DNA of 64,000 nucleotides from Cognatiyoonia sp965661665 (GTDB taxonomy: Bacteria; Pseudomonadota; Alphaproteobacteria; Rhodobacterales; Rhodobacteraceae), in the NCBI RefSeq assembly GCF_965661665.1, contig NZ_CBFIEO010000007.1, forward strand, positions 62,001-126,000, given 5' to 3'. Every line of letters begins with the position of its first letter. The stretch's first letter is position 1. The position numbers were made by a program, and so were the translations under genes. This document shows positions 1-8,399 of this stretch, piece by piece. Under the pieces are notes generated by a model, which worked only from the letters and a program-made list of their open reading frames with translations, did not search any database and had not been told where the DNA came from.

Positions 1-201
1 GAGATGTTGCCCTACATCGCCGCGCATATTTCGCAAGGAGGGCGGTTGCATCATGTGACGCGCCATATGCTGGGCCTTTTCCAAGGGCGGCCAGGTGCGC
101 GGTTGTGGCGGCGGTATTTGTCAGAGAATGCGCATAAGGATGCAGCAGGCGTTGAGGTGGTCGAGACTGCCTTGGGCTTTGTCACGCGGGAGGCGGCGTA
201 G
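1..201 (+). CDS. dusA: tRNA-dihydrouridine synthase, C-terminal end (partial)
   Basis: The reading frame is open from the window edge to the TAG at 199-201, so only about the last 66 codons are present and the start lies upstream. The visible peptide contains ITHVTRHMLGL-like residues (here LHHVTRHMLGLF), then PGARLWRRYLSENA, which is the usual C-terminal helical end of DusA. DusA is an FMN enzyme that reduces U20/U20a in the tRNA D-loop. The catalytic TIM barrel is not in the window, so assignment rests on the tail only. Confidence 0.8.
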   Translation, partial: EMLPYIAAHISQGGRLHHVTRHMLGLFQGRPGARLWRRYLSENAHKDAAGVEVVETALGFVTREAA

Positions 202-238
202 TGGATATGGGGTTGTTGGCCGTGATGGCGGTCATGTT

Positions 239-985
239 GTGGAAGGTCGTTGGGTTTTGATCGATGGCTTTGAAGTCTTTGACGTCGAACCGGGTGTTCT
301 GCGCTGGGCGGATTCTGCAGGCAATGCCGTTCTGAAGATCGATACCAGCGAACGCCGGCATGGGCGGACGTGGTTTGTGGGGGTCGATGCCCTCCCCAAT
401 GAGGCGGATGGCTCAGTCAATGGGGTGCCGCTGGCGGGCACATGGATGGAGCGGTTGGAAGACCATCCACGGTTTGACGGCTGGCACGCGGCGCAGGTCT
501 CCATCGTTTATGACGGCTATCCCAAGCGCGACGCGGAGGAGAGTGAGGCGGCGCATCGGTTTCGCGTCAATCGTGATGCGGCGCATATGGATGGACTTTT
601 GCCAGAGGGACCAGAGCGGAGACGCCATCTGCGGGAGGCGCACGCCTTTATCGTGGGAATGCCGCTCAACGCAGTTGTAGCGAGCCCTTTGGTCGTCTGG
701 CCAAGCAGCCATGTGATTATGCAAGAGGCGTTTCGAGGTCTATTGGAGAAGCACCCGCCAGCAAGTTGGGGCGGTCTCGATGTGACGGAGCCCTATCAGG
801 CGGCACGACGTCAGGTTTTTGAAACATGCGAGCGGGTGGAGGTACCGCTGGTGCCGGGTCAGGCGGTGCTTCTGCATCGGCATTTGGTGCATGGGGTGGC
901 ACCGTGGGCCGGTCCGGCCGTGGTAGAGGGGCGTCAGGTCGCCTATTTCCGGCCGTTGGTGTCAGAGCTTCCCGACTGGCTGTGA
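239..985 (+). CDS. Phytanoyl-CoA dioxygenase-like Fe(II)/2-oxoglutarate oxygenase
   Basis: A protein of about 248 residues if the GTG at 239 is the start; the frame stays open further upstream inside dusA, and no strong ribosome binding site decides the start. The sequence shows a HxD pair (HMD, about residues 116-118) and a distal histidine (HGVAPW, about 218) followed by an arginine about 14 residues later, the 2-His-1-Asp iron triad and 2-oxoglutarate anchor expected of this fold. The substrate cannot be read from sequence. The last 43 bases overlap convergently with the 3' end of the WYL regulator, so the two genes share a short antisense segment. Family assignment is reasonable, function unknown. 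Confidence 0.6.
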   Translation: MEGRWVLIDGFEVFDVEPGVLRWADSAGNAVLKIDTSERRHGRTWFVGVDALPNEADGSVNGVPLAGTWMERLEDHPRFDGWHAAQVSIVYDGYPKRDAEESEAAHRFRVNRDAAHMDGLLPEGPERRRHLREAHAFIVGMPLNAVVASPLVVWPSSHVIMQEAFRGLLEKHPPASWGGLDVTEPYQAARRQVFETCERVEVPLVPGQAVLLHRHLVHGVAPWAGPAVVEGRQVAYFRPLVSELPDWL

Positions 986-1650
986 TCGCCAGCGGCATGC
1001 TGGTCCCAGTAATCTTCCAGCGATTTGCCGGGTTCATCGACAAAAAGACCGGGCAGTGCGCGGATTGCTGTGATCTGGTCTAAGCGCAGTTGGACGAACT
1101 TCTTGGCTGTCTCGCTCCATGCGATGCAGGTCCATAGTCGGCCCCAGTAGTCGAGTTGCAGAGGCCGTAAAGTTTGGCGTTTGTCGCCAATCCGCGCCAT
1201 GATTTTTTGCCGTGTGCGGATCGCTTGGCGGATGAAGGGCAAGTGCTGGAACCCTTTGGAGGCTTCAGCGAAAGGATAAACCGCAAGGTTGAAACCATCG
1301 GGCGTCCTCGTGCGGTCTTCCGGCAAGACGCCTTCTAGTCGTCGTGACAAAGAGTGCGCCGCTTGCGCGAGGTCAGGATCATCGGCGCGGGACACGGCGA
1401 GAAGGCCAAGATGCAGCGCCTCAACCTCCAGCATCGTCATATTGAGCGGGGGAAGGGTGATCGCAGCCGTGACGCGGTACCCAATCCCTCGCTCCCCTTC
1501 GATGGGAACGCCGGACGCCGCGAGCGTTTCCATGTCGCGGTAGATCGTACGGAGGGAGACGCCCGTGCGTCTTGCCAATTCCTCCGCCTTGTGAAGTGTG
1601 CCGTCGCGCAGGATTTGGATCAAATCCATCAGTCGGTCGGCACGGCGCAT
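943..1650 (-). CDS. YafY/DeoR-type HTH transcriptional regulator with WYL domain
   Basis: 235 residues. An N-terminal winged helix (residues 1-60, with TGVSLRTIYRDMETL as the recognition region) is followed by a WYL-type ligand domain (about 135-200). Such proteins usually repress or activate a neighbouring operon and themselves in response to a small ligand or nucleic acid. The start ATG at 1648-1650 sits 13 bp from two inverted repeats built on TTGTCA/TGACAA (1663-1698), a strong candidate for its own operator. It is divergent from tatABC and convergent with the dioxygenase; either, or only itself, could be the target. Confidence 0.85.
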   Translation of the reverse strand: MRRADRLMDLIQILRDGTLHKAEELARRTGVSLRTIYRDMETLAASGVPIEGERGIGYRVTAAITLPPLNMTMLEVEALHLGLLAVSRADDPDLAQAAHSLSRRLEGVLPEDRTRTPDGFNLAVYPFAEASKGFQHLPFIRQAIRTRQKIMARIGDKRQTLRPLQLDYWGRLWTCIAWSETAKKFVQLRLDQITAIRALPGLFVDEPGKSLEDYWDQHAAGDHSQSGSSDTNGRK

Positions 1651-1662
1651 TTAAGGTTCCTT

Positions 1663-1698
1663 TTGTCATATTTCTGACAACTGACAATATTTTGTCAG
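1663..1698. promoter_or_regulatory. Double inverted-repeat operator candidate before the WYL regulator
   Basis: Two adjacent inverted repeats are visible. The first is TTGTCA-N6-TGACAA (1663-1680); the second is CTGACAA-N4-TTGTCAG (1681-1698), perfect over 7-bp arms. They share the half-site TTGTCA and lie directly upstream of the WYL regulator start. This is the usual position for autoregulation; binding by that regulator is inference. Confidence 0.6.
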
Positions 1699-1833
1699 TA
1701 AATTTGAGTTTCTTAAAGAAAAAAAGGGGCTAGCAGAGGAGGAATACGCTCTTTTCCCTTTCCTGGCTGCAGTAAGGTCCCTATCTCTGACGTAGGAAGA
1801 TGTGGGCCACGGCCCAACATGAGGAGACGTACA

Positions 1834-2046
1834 ATGCTCAACAACATCGGATTGCCAGGTCTGCTGCTAATTGCAGTTGTCGTGCTGGTTCTGTTTGGCC
1901 GCGGCAAAATCTCATCCCTGATGGGCGAAGTGGGCAAAGGCATCACCGCGTTCAAGAAGGGCGTGGATGACGGCAAGAAAGAGATCGAGGACGGCTTGGC
2001 AGATGCCAAGGACGTCACGCCTGCAGAAGAAAAAGACAACGCTTAA
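1834..2046 (+). CDS. tatA: Sec-independent translocase protein TatA
   Basis: 70 residues. The ATG at 1834 is chosen over the in-frame ATG at 1819 because GAGGAG at 1821-1826 is ideally spaced and the product then begins MLNNIGLPGLLLIAVV, as TatA proteins do. One N-terminal membrane helix, the FGRGK hinge, an amphipathic helix (LMGEVGKGITAFKKG) and an acidic tail are all visible. TatA oligomers form the transport path for folded, often cofactor-bearing, twin-arginine substrates. First gene of tatABC; six bases separate it from tatB. Confidence 0.95.
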   Translation: MLNNIGLPGLLLIAVVVLVLFGRGKISSLMGEVGKGITAFKKGVDDGKKEIEDGLADAKDVTPAEEKDNA

Positions 2047-2052
2047 GCCCCC

Positions 2053-2559
2053 ATGTTTGGACTAAGCTGGGGCGAGTTATTGGTGGTGGGTGTCGTCGCC
2101 CTCATTGTGATCGGACCGAAAGACTTACCCGGAATGTTCCGCACATTGGGTGAGTTCACCGGTAAGGCACGGCGCATGGCGCGTGAGTTCAGCCGCGCGA
2201 TGGAGCAGGCGGCGGACGAATCCGGCGTCAACGACATAAATAAGACGATCCGCGCCGCGACGAACCCCGTGAAGTTTGGAACCGACGCCATCCGTGACTC
2301 CGTCGCGTCGAGCCTGAAACCGGGTGACGATGAATCGACCCTGTCTGACGAGCATAAGGCCGAGAAGGCCAAAATAGACGCGTCGATGCGGAAGGCTGCC
2401 AACGAACGGATGGAGCGGGAGCGCGCGGCAGAGGCCGCAGCCGCAGCAGAAGCCCGAAAGCCTGTGGCGAAGAAAGCATCGGCCAAGAAAGCCCCTGCAA
2501 AAAAGACCACAATAAAAGCCAAGCAAAAAGCGAAAGCCAAACCAAAGGCTGATACATGA
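2053..2559 (+). CDS. tatB: Sec-independent translocase protein TatB
   Basis: 168 residues. MFGLSWGELLVVGVVALIVIG forms the N-terminal membrane helix, followed by GPKDLPGMFRTLG, the TatB-type hinge and amphipathic helix. The C-terminal third is Lys/Ala-rich (VAKKASAKKAPAKK and similar), a low-complexity basic tail common in alphaproteobacterial TatB. TatB and TatC form the receptor for twin-arginine signal peptides. The stop overlaps the tatC start (ATGA), consistent with translational coupling. Confidence 0.95.
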   Translation: MFGLSWGELLVVGVVALIVIGPKDLPGMFRTLGEFTGKARRMAREFSRAMEQAADESGVNDINKTIRAATNPVKFGTDAIRDSVASSLKPGDDESTLSDEHKAEKAKIDASMRKAANERMERERAAEAAAAAEARKPVAKKASAKKAPAKKTTIKAKQKAKAKPKADT

Positions 2560-3521
2560 GCGCCGCCGAAGATATCGAAGACAGCTCCGCCCCGCTGATT
2601 GAGCATTTGGCCGAACTGCGCACGCGGTTGATCCGCTCTGTCGGTGCGTTCTTGGTGGCGATGATCATTTGCTTCACATTCGGCAGCTCGATCCTCGACT
2701 TCCTGTTGATCCCGATTGAGAACACGATGCGCGCCTTGGGTGATCCGAACCCAGTGATGCAATACACTGCGCCGCAGGAGTATTTCTTTACCCTTGTGCG
2801 GATTTCTGTGGTCGGCGGGCTTTGCCTATCATTCCCCGTCATCGCGCATCAGCTTTGGCGGTTCGTGGCCCCGGGTCTCTATAAGAACGAAAAGCAAGCG
2901 TTCCTGCCGTTTCTGATTGCTTCGCCATTCCTGTTTATCCTCGGCGCAGCGTTCGCGCATTATGTCGTTGTGCCGCTTGCAATGGCGTTCTTCTTGGGAT
3001 TTGCGGACATCCCGTCGATGGTGCAAGCGCTGATTACAGAGAATTTCCCGCCGCAGACGGATGGATCTGAGCTGTTGCCGGGGTCAGGTGTGGATGGGGC
3101 GTTGCCGATGCCACAGCCGGATGTAGGCATCGACATCGTGTTCAACGGCAAAGTCAACGAAAGCCTTGATATAACGTTGAAAATGATTGTGGCCTTCGGC
3201 CTCTGCTTTCAGTTGCCGGTTTTGCTGACGTTGATGGGCAAGGCGGGTCTCGCCAGCTCGCGCGGGCTGCGCAACACGCGGAAATACGCGATTGTGGGCA
3301 TTCTTGTCGTGGCCGCCCTAATCACACCGCCTGACGTGATCACTCAGGTGATCCTCTTCGTCGTCGTCTATGGGCTTTATGAAATCTCGATCCATCTGGT
3401 GGCCGGTGTTGAGCGTCGCAAGGACCGCGCGGCACGGGCCGAGGGGATCATTGGGGAAGGTGAAAGCCTATTCGATGAGACCGAAGATGAGGATGATGAG
3501 ATTGAGGAATCCCAAGCGTGA
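2556..3521 (+). CDS. tatC: Sec-independent translocase protein TatC
   Basis: 321 residues, longer than the roughly 250 of E. coli TatC. The N-terminal PLIEHLAELRTRLIRS motif is the signal-peptide binding region. Six membrane helices are apparent. The extra length comes from a large periplasmic loop around residues 155-205 (rich in Pro, Gly, Asp) and an acidic C-terminal tail ending in EDEDDEIEESQA; both are seen in roseobacters. The TGA stop overlaps the GTG start of the next gene by 4 bases. Confidence 0.95.
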   Translation: MSAAEDIEDSSAPLIEHLAELRTRLIRSVGAFLVAMIICFTFGSSILDFLLIPIENTMRALGDPNPVMQYTAPQEYFFTLVRISVVGGLCLSFPVIAHQLWRFVAPGLYKNEKQAFLPFLIASPFLFILGAAFAHYVVVPLAMAFFLGFADIPSMVQALITENFPPQTDGSELLPGSGVDGALPMPQPDVGIDIVFNGKVNESLDITLKMIVAFGLCFQLPVLLTLMGKAGLASSRGLRNTRKYAIVGILVVAALITPPDVITQVILFVVVYGLYEISIHLVAGVERRKDRAARAEGIIGEGESLFDETEDEDDEIEESQA

Positions 3522-4354
3522 GTGACCCGCTGGTCCGCATTGCTGCAGCGTTGGAACGGATTAGCCCGCCGCCCTCTGACGCGCCTGACTTCGACAGTGC
3601 ATCGGCTTTTGTCTGGCACCCTGATCCAGACCGCTTGGCGCCGGTTTCCAAAGTCAATCGCGTCGATGTGGATTTGCTGGTCGGTATTAATCGTTCCCGC
3701 GATACGTTGATGGCAAACACCTTGCAATTCGCCAAAGGATTGCCTGCCAATAACGCCTTGCTGTGGGGCGCACGGGGGATGGGAAAATCCAGCCTTATCA
3801 AAGCTGTGCATGGAAAGCTTCACGCAGATCATGCCGATCTGAAGATCGTGGAAGTGCAGCGTGAGGATTTGCCGGCCATAGGACGTTGCCTCAACATTCT
3901 GCGCGGCGTCGACAAACGCTTTATCCTGTTTTGTGACGATTTGTCGTTCAATCATGATGATGCGCATTACAAATCGTTGAAGGCGGTTCTGGACGGCGGG
4001 ATCGAAGGTCGGCCGGAGAATGTCGTGCTCTACGCCACATCCAACCGCCGCCACCTGATGCCACGCGATATGATCGAGAATGAGCGCTCAACAGCCATTA
4101 CCCCCGGTGAGGCGGTGGAAGAGAAAGTCTCCCTGTCAGACCGCTTCGGGCTCTGGCTTGGGTTCCATCCGTGTGATCAGGATCAATATCTCGCCATGAT
4201 CCGTGGGTATTGTGATGCACATGGGGTTGAGATCGATGAGGACACCCTGCGGGCCGAAGCGATTGAATGGCAGGCCACGCGCGGCAGCCGGTCTGGCCGC
4301 GTTGCTTGGCAGTATTTCGTCGATCTGACCGGTCGTCGGGGTGTGACCCTTTAG
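3518..4354 (+). CDS. DUF815-type AAA+ ATPase
   Basis: 278 residues from a GTG that overlaps the tatC stop (GTGA). Walker A is WGARGMGKSSL (about residues 88-98) and a Walker B-like segment is RFILFCDDLSF (about 138-148), followed by NRRHLMPRD as a possible sensor region. The DUF815 family consists of stand-alone ATPases without a firmly defined role. The 4-base overlap with tatC places it in the tat operon here, so a link to export is possible but not shown. Confidence 0.8.
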   Translation: MSDPLVRIAAALERISPPPSDAPDFDSASAFVWHPDPDRLAPVSKVNRVDVDLLVGINRSRDTLMANTLQFAKGLPANNALLWGARGMGKSSLIKAVHGKLHADHADLKIVEVQREDLPAIGRCLNILRGVDKRFILFCDDLSFNHDDAHYKSLKAVLDGGIEGRPENVVLYATSNRRHLMPRDMIENERSTAITPGEAVEEKVSLSDRFGLWLGFHPCDQDQYLAMIRGYCDAHGVEIDEDTLRAEAIEWQATRGSRSGRVAWQYFVDLTGRRGVTL

Positions 4355-4433
4355 CCCTTTCAAGCGCTTGGTCCTTGTATCGCACCATCCTTCGGGACAG
4401 GATGAGCCAACCGAATTTCAAACGAAGAGTGAT

Positions 4434-4934
4434 ATGATGAAAAAGCTCCTATTGTGCGCCGCTGTGGCCTTTATCCCCGCCAGCGCGATGGCCGACCGGA
4501 TGGACCGGTTTGAGGCCATTTCTGCAGAGATGAATGACCTTATGGCGGAGATGATGGCCAAGGAAATCGATGCGCAGGGGGGCGACGGTGACATCATTCG
4601 TGCAGCGGTGCCTAAGCAGATTTTCGATCAAGAAAGCACAGCGGCAAGTGAATGTTTGTTGGCGCGATACGAAGCAGAGTTGGGCGAAGAGGTTGTCGGT
4701 GAAATGCTTGATCGGATGGAGCAGGCGATGCCGCTGATGGCCGAAATGACGATGACGGAATTTTCCGAATCCGATATCGCCGATGCGATGTCGCCTCCAG
4801 GTCTGGGTGAAGACTTGGTCTTTGACATTTCACAGGACTGCGGCCTGATGGCCATTCAGGTGAAGCGGATGCAGGAATCCGGTTTCATGGACGCGCTGAT
4901 GGCTGCGGGTGAAACCATTCCCGACAACAATTGA
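4434..4934 (+). CDS. Predicted periplasmic protein, unknown function
   Basis: About 166 residues. Two adjacent ATGs (4434, 4437) follow a GAAGAG ribosome binding site; either gives MKKLLLCAAVAFIPASAMA, a clear Sec signal peptide cleaved after AMA. The mature part is acidic and Met-rich (MNDLMAEMMAKE, MLDRMEQAMPLMAEM) with two cysteines (near ASECLL and QDCGLM) that could form a disulfide. I do not recognise the family. Confidence 0.6.
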   Translation: MMKKLLLCAAVAFIPASAMADRMDRFEAISAEMNDLMAEMMAKEIDAQGGDGDIIRAAVPKQIFDQESTAASECLLARYEAELGEEVVGEMLDRMEQAMPLMAEMTMTEFSESDIADAMSPPGLGEDLVFDISQDCGLMAIQVKRMQESGFMDALMAAGETIPDNN

Positions 4935-4977
4935 TCGAAGCCCCCGGGCGGAAAACGAGCTGCGCAGGGTCGTTCAG

Positions 4978-6147
4978 TTATGGAAGAAAGTCAGCTGGAT
5001 CAACGGATTGCAGGCCGCGCCTCACCTCAAAGTGTAGGAAGCTTGGATCTCCTGCACTGACGCTGCCGATGGTCTGGCCACGGGCGACTGTTACGTTCTT
5101 GGAGACGGTCAGCTCTTCAAGGTTGGTATAGACGGTCAGCAGGTTGTCTGGGTGTTTGATGACCACAATCGCGACTCCGTTCGTGTCGGTTGTGACCGCC
5201 GCGACGGTTCCTCCGTCTGCGGCTTTGACAGACGTTCCAGCGGGTACACCAATGTCGATTCCCTCATTACGGCCTGGTGCATAGGCGCGGATCACGCTGC
5301 CTTCGACAGGGCGGAGCAGGCGGGCGGTCTCGGTCGTAGTCTGCGTGCCAAGGTCGGGGGCCTCTGGCGCGTCGGGCGCATTCGCCTCCGCTGTTGTGTC
5401 ATCTTCTGGCAGCGGTTGCGACGCGCTTGGTGGCAGCGGTGTTTCTGATCCCGTGCCGGGTGTCGTGATCACCTCTGTCAGAGTTTCGACGGCTGCTGGT
5501 GGCCGCGCGTTCGATTGCGGGATCAGCAGGAAAGCTCCTTCGCGGATTGTCAGGTCAGAGCCGAGGCCGTTCCATTCGGCCAAGTTTTGCACAGGCACAC
5601 CATAGAGACGGCTAATGGAGAAAATCGTCTCACCCGCAGCGATTTTGTGCTGAAGCGGTTCAGCTGGTGCAGTGGATTGCGCCTGTGGCGCTGGTGCTGC
5701 TTGCGGCGTGGCTGAGGGGAGCGTTGTGACCGTCGGTGCCTGACTGTCCACACGGTCCAAGGCGGTTGTGGCCACATCTGTGATGTCGAAGGTTTCAATC
5801 CTTCCGCCAGCGGGTTCTGCCACACGACGCGGCAGGGCGATGACTTCTTCGCTCCGCAGAGGAATATTCAAGTCCATGCCGTTGTACCGGGCCAATTCGG
5901 CGGCATCCAATCCAACGCGGTTTGCAATGGTAGTGATTGTGTCGCCTTGGCGAGCCACCACCACCTGATAGTTCGGGTAGGAGATCACACCGCGATCATC
6001 AGGCGCAGGGCGGTCAGGCAGGTTTGCCACCGCAGCGCTGGTGTCAAAGCCATTACCAAGGTTGCGCAAATCGAAATCGGGGATGCCGTCGCACGCGGCC
6101 AGCGCAAGTGCTGCCGCCCCACAAAACAGAATGCGGTTGGGTGCCAT
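4978..6147 (-). CDS. LysM/LytM (M23-like) lipoprotein, NlpD-type amidase activator
   Basis: 389 residues from the ATG at 6145-6147 (GAGGAG upstream); an ATG at 6160-6162 with AAGGA upstream is equally possible. A lipobox (ALALAAC) marks an outer-membrane lipoprotein. Two LysM modules follow (YQVVVARQGDTITTIANRVG and HKIAAGETIFSISRLYG regions), then a Pro/Ala/Thr-rich linker and a C-terminal LytM domain. The LytM zinc ligands look lost: the usual HxxxD reads NEGID, the YAHL region reads YTNL and the HLHFE motif reads FLHFE. Degenerate LytM domains occur in NlpD/EnvC, which activate N-acetylmuramoyl-L-alanine amidases rather than cut peptidoglycan. In line with NlpD, it sits downstream of surE and pcm. 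Confidence 0.85.
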   Translation of the reverse strand: MAPNRILFCGAAALALAACDGIPDFDLRNLGNGFDTSAAVANLPDRPAPDDRGVISYPNYQVVVARQGDTITTIANRVGLDAAELARYNGMDLNIPLRSEEVIALPRRVAEPAGGRIETFDITDVATTALDRVDSQAPTVTTLPSATPQAAPAPQAQSTAPAEPLQHKIAAGETIFSISRLYGVPVQNLAEWNGLGSDLTIREGAFLLIPQSNARPPAAVETLTEVITTPGTGSETPLPPSASQPLPEDDTTAEANAPDAPEAPDLGTQTTTETARLLRPVEGSVIRAYAPGRNEGIDIGVPAGTSVKAADGGTVAAVTTDTNGVAIVVIKHPDNLLTVYTNLEELTVSKNVTVARGQTIGSVSAGDPSFLHFEVRRGLQSVDPADFLP

Positions 6148-6201
6148 GTCTCTGCTCCTCATCACGGGGTTCCTTGTTGGCCGGAACACCTCGCGGTTGG
6201 T

Positions 6202-6843
6202 TTAGTCTGCGCCAAGCCCGTCAATCAAGGGCACAAACCTCACGTTTCTAAGCTCTTCATAATCATACCCGTCTTCATTGCGGGTCACTTTAATCAAACT
6301 TTGTACCGCGTCGGACTGACCGACGGGTAGCACCATAATACCCCCTACGCGCAATTGCGCCAAGAGGGGGCCGGGTGGGTCCTCTGCCGCCGCGGTCAAT
6401 AGGATGCGATCAAACGGGGCCTGTTCGGGCAATCCGCGGCTGCCATCGGCGGTCATCGCGGTGATGTTGGTGATGGCCAGCGCATCGAATGCAGCCTGCG
6501 CCTCCTTCACCAAACGGCGGAAACGGTCAACTGTATAGATCCGTCGGGCCAACTGGCTGAGGATCGCCGCTTGATAGCCGGAGCCAGTGCCGACCTCCAA
6601 CACCTTACATCGGTCATTGACCTGCAACGCTTGCGTCATCAGCGCCACGATAGAGGGTTGGCTGATTGTTTGGCCGCACGGGATTGGCAGCGGTGTGTCT
6701 TCATAGGCGCGTTCTGAAAAGATGCCTTGCAGAAACACAGCGCGGTCAACCTTTTCCATTGCGTTGAGGACGCGGGCGTCTGTAACGCCTTTGGAGCGCA
6801 ACGCATAAAGAAACTGCATCTTGGTTTCGGCGTCGAAGGTCAC
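6202..6843 (-). CDS. pcm: Protein-L-isoaspartate O-methyltransferase
   Basis: 213 residues. SAM-binding motif I is VLEVGTGSGYQAAIL; the PIPCGQTISQPSIVALMTQ segment before it is typical of PCMT. The enzyme methylates isoaspartyl residues in aged proteins and starts their repair. The start overlaps the surE stop by 4 bases, so surE-pcm-nlpD form one operon, the same order as in many proteobacteria. Confidence 0.93.
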   Translation of the reverse strand: MTFDAETKMQFLYALRSKGVTDARVLNAMEKVDRAVFLQGIFSERAYEDTPLPIPCGQTISQPSIVALMTQALQVNDRCKVLEVGTGSGYQAAILSQLARRIYTVDRFRRLVKEAQAAFDALAITNITAMTADGSRGLPEQAPFDRILLTAAAEDPPGPLLAQLRVGGIMVLPVGQSDAVQSLIKVTRNEDGYDYEELRNVRFVPLIDGLGAD

Positions 6844-7625
6844 GGGAAGACACCTTGCAGGTCAGCTAAGACAGCCTCATCCGTCAGATCAACGCGCATC
6901 GGCGTGACGGAGATATAGCCGTCAAGGTTGGCATGTGCGTCCGTTTCGGGAGCAGTCGGGACATGCTGCGGGCAACCAACGACCCAAAGGAACGTGCGTC
7001 CGTTCGGGGCGGACTGGTCTTTGACGCCAAAGGACAAATCGCGGCGGAAACCTTGGCGGACGGCTTTGGTGCCTTTTACCTCCGCAGCAGGGACAGGTGG
7101 GAAGTTGACATTATAGAAGAGCCGGTAATCTGCATCATCCCAGCGGCCCTCTTGGATCAGGGTTTTGATCAGGTCAGCCCCAAAGTTGCGGGAGGCTTCG
7201 AATTGGTCGGCAAGATCCCTGTTGGCGGGGCCGTAGTACTGGGAAAGCGCGATGGCGTTAACGCCTTGCAATGCCGCCTCCATCGCAGCGCCGATCGTGC
7301 CGGAATAGAGCGTATTTTCGGCGGAGTTGTTCCCGCGATTGATGCCAGACAAGATGATATTGGGCGGCGTGTCTTTCATGAAATGATGCAGACCCGCCAA
7401 CACACAATCGGCGGGTGAGCCTTCGACAGCGAACCGGCGGTTTCCATGTTGCGCGACCATTGTGGGGCGGGTGTAGTTGATGCAATGCCCGACGCCCGAC
7501 TGTTCGGTCGCTGGGGCGACGACCCAAACTTCTCCGGCAGGGCCAGCGACCTTTGCCGCGATCTCTTCCAACACAGCGAGACCCGGCGCGTTGATGCCGT
7601 CGTCATTGGTGATCATGATGCGCAT
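6840..7625 (-). CDS. surE: 5'/3'-nucleotidase SurE
   Basis: 261 residues. The N-terminal metal site MRIMITNDDGINAPGL, then SGVGHCI and the long SGINRGNNSAENTLYSGT motif define the family. SurE dephosphorylates nucleoside 5'- and 3'-monophosphates, often in stationary-phase maintenance. First gene of the surE-pcm-nlpD operon. Confidence 0.95.
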   Translation of the reverse strand: MRIMITNDDGINAPGLAVLEEIAAKVAGPAGEVWVVAPATEQSGVGHCINYTRPTMVAQHGNRRFAVEGSPADCVLAGLHHFMKDTPPNIILSGINRGNNSAENTLYSGTIGAAMEAALQGVNAIALSQYYGPANRDLADQFEASRNFGADLIKTLIQEGRWDDADYRLFYNVNFPPVPAAEVKGTKAVRQGFRRDLSFGVKDQSAPNGRTFLWVVGCPQHVPTAPETDAHANLDGYISVTPMRVDLTDEAVLADLQGVFP

Positions 7626-7730
7626 GCTGTGCCCGCCCGCTTTGTTCTTGCTGTTTTGTTAGTCAGGCAAGGGGGCAGTCACAAGAGGGTCGCAGCGGCA
7701 GGGCGTGAAATGTGACTGCGAAGGCGCAAT

Positions 7731-8375
7731 TCAGACGATGCCAAGTTCACCCAGAATACGGACTGCTTCAGCGTCCGTGTCAGCAAGTGGTGCGCGATCT
7801 TCGCCCGGGTGGAACCGCGCGCGGGCGGCGGTGGGCATGGGGTTTGGCGTTGTGATGTGAACCTTTGGGCCAGTGTTCCGTGTCTCTTTCTGCCAGCTTT
7901 GGGCAAGCGCGATTTGCGCCGCTTTGGTGGCACCGTAGCTGCCGAAAAAGCTTTCCCCAGCGGAGGGGTCGCCAAAGAAGACCACTTGACCATTGGTGCC
8001 GAGCAGGGGCGCCACATACCGGATCAGGCGCGATGTGGCGGTGACATTCGTGTTCACCGACTTGTCAAAATCCTTTTCGCCGATATGGCTCGCGGGGGAC
8101 AGGGGGGCTGCGTGGATTGCAGGGTGCAGCCACAGGTCAATGCTGCCCCAACGATCATAAATCGACCGGCAGAGCTGCTGCATGGCTGCGTCCTTGGTAA
8201 TGTCCATTGGGGCCAGCGTCGCCTGACCGCCTGCCGCTTGGATATGATCGTCGAGGTCTTCGAGCGCGCCAGTTGTTTTGGCAACGGCTATGATGTGGTG
8301 CGTGGGAGCTAAGGCTTTCGCCATAGCCGCGCCAAGGCCACGCGAGGCACCAGTGATAAGGGCTGTTTTTGTCAT
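7731..8375 (-). CDS. Short-chain dehydrogenase/reductase
   Basis: 214 residues. The nucleotide-binding motif TGASRGLGAAMAKAL is at residues 8-22 and the active-site YGATK pair near residue 148. The protein is slightly shorter than the 245-250 of most SDRs. Substrate unknown. It lies 24 bases after purF on the same strand, as in related genomes, and may be co-transcribed. Confidence 0.85.
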   Translation of the reverse strand: MTKTALITGASRGLGAAMAKALAPTHHIIAVAKTTGALEDLDDHIQAAGGQATLAPMDITKDAAMQQLCRSIYDRWGSIDLWLHPAIHAAPLSPASHIGEKDFDKSVNTNVTATSRLIRYVAPLLGTNGQVVFFGDPSAGESFFGSYGATKAAQIALAQSWQKETRNTGPKVHITTPNPMPTAARARFHPGEDRAPLADTDAEAVRILGELGIV

Positions 8376-8399
8376 AATGAATGTGCCGTTTGAGCGGAG

